Source of the DNA: Eulemur rufifrons
Taxonomy: Eukaryota > Chordata > Mammalia > Primates > Lemuridae
Reading direction: 5' to 3'
Assembly (NCBI RefSeq): GCF_041146395.1
Contig: NC_090989.1
Coordinates: 238,442,843-238,506,842 of the forward strand
Length of the DNA: 64,000 nt
In this document: piece by piece, positions 60,551 through 64,000 of the stretch
Layout of the letters: each line of letters begins with the position of its first letter
How positions within the stretch are numbered: the stretch's first letter is position 1
Notes under the pieces: model-generated
Seen by the model: the letters and a program-made list of their open reading frames with translations, nothing else
The model's database searches: none
What the model was told of the DNA's origin: nothing
Translations under genes and position numbers: made by a program

Positions 60551-61140
60551 GTATGCTTTTAGGACACTTTACCCTAGGGGTGGAATATAATGATTTTTTT
60601 TTTTTTAATTTGTAACATTGTCCTTTTTCTCCCCCAAACTACTACAAGCCACTTAATTATTTCAAATAACTTCATTTGTATCTCTATATGAAACACTAAG
60701 AATTTGTTTAATATTAAAGATAGTACTTTACTCAAGAAAGTAAATTTTGTTTGTCATGGTAATTTCTAATAAATGAAAACTATTGTTAAGCACTGGCATC
60801 TGTACAAATAGATATAAATTTTATAGGTCTACCTAAACTTATAAACTAATTAAATATTTTCATTTGATATATGGGATCTTTTGGTCTAATAGCTTCCATG
60901 TTTTTAATGATTTATAATCTTTAAAAAACATAAATAAATTTGGAGGGTAAATATATAAGAATATGTGCTTAGAATATTTTATTGAAAATAAATGAAAATA
61001 ATCATTTATTTTACCCAACTAATAAGTACATATATAGAGAGAATAATAAAACCCTTTTCTTATCTGATATGTATAACTAACTCTTCCAAATATGTTTATA
61101 AAATATTTTTAATTTTTTGATTATTTATAATCTCTTTCAG
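60551..61140 (+). other. CNTLN: CNTLN intron G-H (590 bp)
   Basis: gtatgc...ctctttcag, phase 0. AT-rich, no repeats recognised. Confidence 0.88.
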
Positions 61141-61326
61141 GATCTCAAGCTTTCTCTCCTAGTATCAAAAATAAATGAGACTGAATCTGCAATGGCAGAA
61201 ATTGAAACAGCAGCATCTAAGCAGCTTCAAGGATTAGCTTTGCAAAGTGAGCAGATCCTAGAAGGTGCACAGAAGAAATTGCTGTTAGCCAATGAGAAAG
61301 TGGAAGAGTTCACCCTGTTTGTGAAG
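61141..61326 (+). CDS. CNTLN: CNTLN internal exon H (coiled coil, last exon in window)
   Basis: Acceptor ataatctctttcag|gat, donor gtgaag|gtttga. 186 nt, 62 codons in phase 0, from DLKLSLLVSKINETESAM to KVEEFTLFVK. Ala/Leu/Gln-rich coiled coil (IETAASKQLQGLALQSEQIL). The donor departs from consensus at +3 to +6 (gtttga), so it is relatively weak. Recalled human CNTLN continues with about 120 more residues after the corresponding FVK; no exon for these was found in the remaining 2.7 kb, so they lie downstream of the window. Confidence 0.93.
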
Positions 61327-64000
61327 GTTTGAATTATTTGTGGTTTACTAACTTGTATATTACTTCAGGCAAAGAAAGCAGTGGCTACCTCAAATGATTT
61401 GGGAAATACTTTAAAGTTTCTTTCTGCTTTCCTAAAGCACAAAGCATCTTCTCCAACCCTAGTTGTCATATGGCTCAAAATTTCTCTATAAAAGAATTAT
61501 TTTTGTAGTTCAAATAAAAAATTTTCTACTCTCTTACTAATATTTCTTTTATAATGTCAATTTAGTTAGGAAATTGTAGTAGTCAAGTAATCAAGACAGA
61601 TTTTAAGATGAAAGAATTGTCATTTCTACCCTACTCTCCTTTTGAAAATAATTCAAGCAAGAACAACCACCAGAAACTTGCTCCATGTTCAGTGAAGCTA
61701 GGCGACATCTGAACCCTAGTCCACAAACTATCAAGACATGTAATAGATAGAGGAATGGTAAATGATGTAGCAGAACAAAGAGAAGCCAAATTTAAGTGCT
61801 TGCAGAGGTGTACCATCTAGAAATTATCTAAAAGCTGAAGAGCCCCAGAAGGGCTTAGGAATTGACTGCACAAGGAACCACCAAAGCTGAGAATGATGGA
61901 GAAGGGGCAGATACAGGTATAAATCAAGTAGTTTATTTGAGAGTCTTTATAAGGAACTTTTAGACCTTCGGTCTATACTTCTTTCTGCCCCATAGAGTCA
62001 AGCAGTATTCCTCCCTTCACCCTTCTAGAGAAACTGAGGAAGAGAGCCTCTGGATTCAGAAGTACCAAGCACTGAGGGCTGGGAATTTGGTGATTGCCCT
62101 TTTTTATCCCACTGCCCTTTTTAAATTCCACTGTGAGTTATTTAGAACTCTGTTTAGTGCCTTTTATTCTTCCTTGTATAATTGTTAGTAAACACATCTA
62201 TTGCCACTAGATAAATTATAGTGAGTTCCTTAAGGGCAAAGACAATGTTTTATTAATCTATACCTCTACAACATGTACCATAGTGCCTTGCAAAGAGTAA
62301 GCATGCAATAATGACCACTAATCAAATTAAATTTTCATTAGGAATATGAAATTTTAATAGGAGTCCTTTTGGCATTTAAAAATAGGAACTAAAACAGTTT
62401 GACTATAGTGGGAAAGTAACTCCTTCCTTTTTCCCTTTTGTCTTGAAATCACAGTATTCTTTCTTTTCTTTCAATCTTTGATGAGGTTGAGGTCCTTGTG
62501 CTATTTTTTCCATCAGATGGTATGTATTATTAAAAACTGGCATATCATAGCAGTAGATACTTATTTACATATATAAAAATATTTTCAATGTATAGAATCT
62601 TTATAAAATGAAAGCTTAAATGTCCTTCTCTGGAATAAAATTACATCACCACTTAATATCTTCTTTCCCACATAACCCCACCATCACCTGAACTGCTCGT
62701 AGACCTTGCTGTAACAACATATATTAAGAGTTTTTAAACCCTAATTATAGTATTTATATTATTACATAATATGTTATATATATTATAATTTTTATTACAA
62801 TTAATATTATCTTACATCTAGCAATATGTTAGTATTCTCACATCACTTCTTTTTTTGGTTGTTTATCCCTCTACATGGGGAGGTCAGTAGATTGGCATAT
62901 ATTGATAGCATCAACATAGCATACTTTTAAATCTCCCTAGTTATTGATCTTATTTATAAGTAATAACATTCCTGGGCTTGTAGATTGAATATAAGTTGGC
63001 AAATGACTCTTAGCTATAATTCCAAATTCTTCATTTCTCTAAAAATAGGAGCTTACATCATTTTATGCCACTGTCAATAGTACCCCATTTAGAGGAAATC
63101 TCTTACTTTGCTTCCTTAGAAATCATGGATACTTTGGGAGTTTTCTCATTTTAGAAAATACCTATAAAAGGAATGGAATAAACATTTTATCTCTTTTAAC
63201 GGTTTCAACTGGTATGAAGTCAAGCCAATAATGCCTGCCTCTAAAGACCCTAAATGATTGCAAAACATTAATTTTAGTAAACATAATTTACCTTTTCCAT
63301 ATTTAAAATGTCATTTTCTTCTAAGTGCTTGTTGAATAGTTTCACTGCTTATGATAAACACTCTCATTAAATATTGTCACGATTTTACTCATGATGTAGA
63401 ACTATTTTTATTATGACTGTCAGCTTCATAAACTTTGTTTTCTTGTTTTATATTAAGCTTAGGGCTTTGTTTGTTGCATTTTTAGCTGAGATACAAAACA
63501 TGAAATATGAGATTTATTCAAAATGCCAAGTATTGTTTTTCCTGAAATATTCTTTGAATGTGGCATTTTTTAAAAAAGGACGAATGAGAATCAGAAGTTT
63601 TTACAGTAGAAAAATGAATTTTGTGACTAAATAACTGATTATTGCACACTTGATGAAGTTTAATAACCTTCACGATAAGGTAATGGATGTATTTCTCCAC
63701 ACAAAGTAGTTTAGCAAAAGTTATCTTAAAAAACAAACTTTTTATTTATGTCTAACAATATGAATGCTATTTAATGATGAAGTGAGTATCTAAATTCTAG
63801 TTATTCAAGGGTGATATATTAGGCCCTCATATTGTTCACCAGTATGAACCAATATGATATAGATTAGATGTCTTAACAGATGAATTAAGGATTGCTGTGG
63901 TTTTATGGCTTTTAATTTAAACAACATTTTAAAGAGTACATAATAGGGAAACATAACTAATATGTATAGGCTATCTTCAGTACTCTTTCAGAACTTTTAT
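61327..64000 (+). other. CNTLN: CNTLN intron after exon H, 5' part
   Basis: Begins gtttga. Contains an L2 3' end (about 62190-62330). The 61630-62130 stretch has higher GC and the look of an old LTR or DNA transposon, but I could not place it. Nothing else recognised; 62745-62830 is almost pure A+T. Confidence 0.75.
62190..62330 (+). repeat. L2 3'-end fragment
   Basis: gagttccttaagggcaaagacaatgtttta ... accatagtgccttgcaaagagtaagcatgcaataatgacc: sense L2 terminus. Confidence 0.78.

Overview
The window is vertebrate nuclear DNA: AT-rich, with short exons in long introns and a dense layer of retrotransposons. It is almost certainly from a strepsirrhine primate (lemur or relative). Two full-length Alu elements carry the strepsirrhine-type body, and several L1 copies have the 3' end seen in lemur and galago L1s. 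Species cannot be fixed from this alone.

The only gene recognised is on the + strand: a central-to-3' part of CNTLN (centlein), a coiled-coil protein of the centriole linker. Eight internal exons were placed, at 7520-7697, 10122-10215, 10299-10522, 48021-48212, 57122-57219, 58674-58800, 60413-60550 and 61141-61326. Together they give 1237 nt (about 412 codons) of uninterrupted reading frame. Every donor/acceptor pair is GT/AG, and the codon phases fit across all seven junctions. The joined product agrees in order and content with what I recall of human CNTLN, so no exon seems to be missing inside the 37.5-kb intron. The gene's 5' exons and its last ~120 codons lie outside the window.

Region by region: 1-7.5 kb is intron with two related LTRs, a MER5-type DNA transposon, a MIR, and an ERVL pol remnant split by an L1. 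7.5-10.5 kb holds three exons, two of them separated by an 83-bp intron. 10.5-48 kb is one giant intron packed with L1M/L1, L2, MIR, MaLR LTRs, Alus, a Tigger and a solo ERV LTR inserted in an L1; its stretch at 37.5-42.2 kb is nearly repeat-free. 48-61.3 kb holds five more exons; the 8.9-kb intron in it carries a young L1 nested in another L1, plus MaLR LTRs and MIRs. 61.3-64 kb is intron with little recognisable content.

I see no previously undescribed gene system. The best leads are a ~60-bp near-identical duplication 3.35 kb apart, a 170-codon stop-free frame with a hydrophobic segment just after an L2 end, two NAGNAG acceptors (one beside an A14 run), a ratchet-like AG|GTAAAG exon start, and repeat-poor intronic blocks that may be regulatory.
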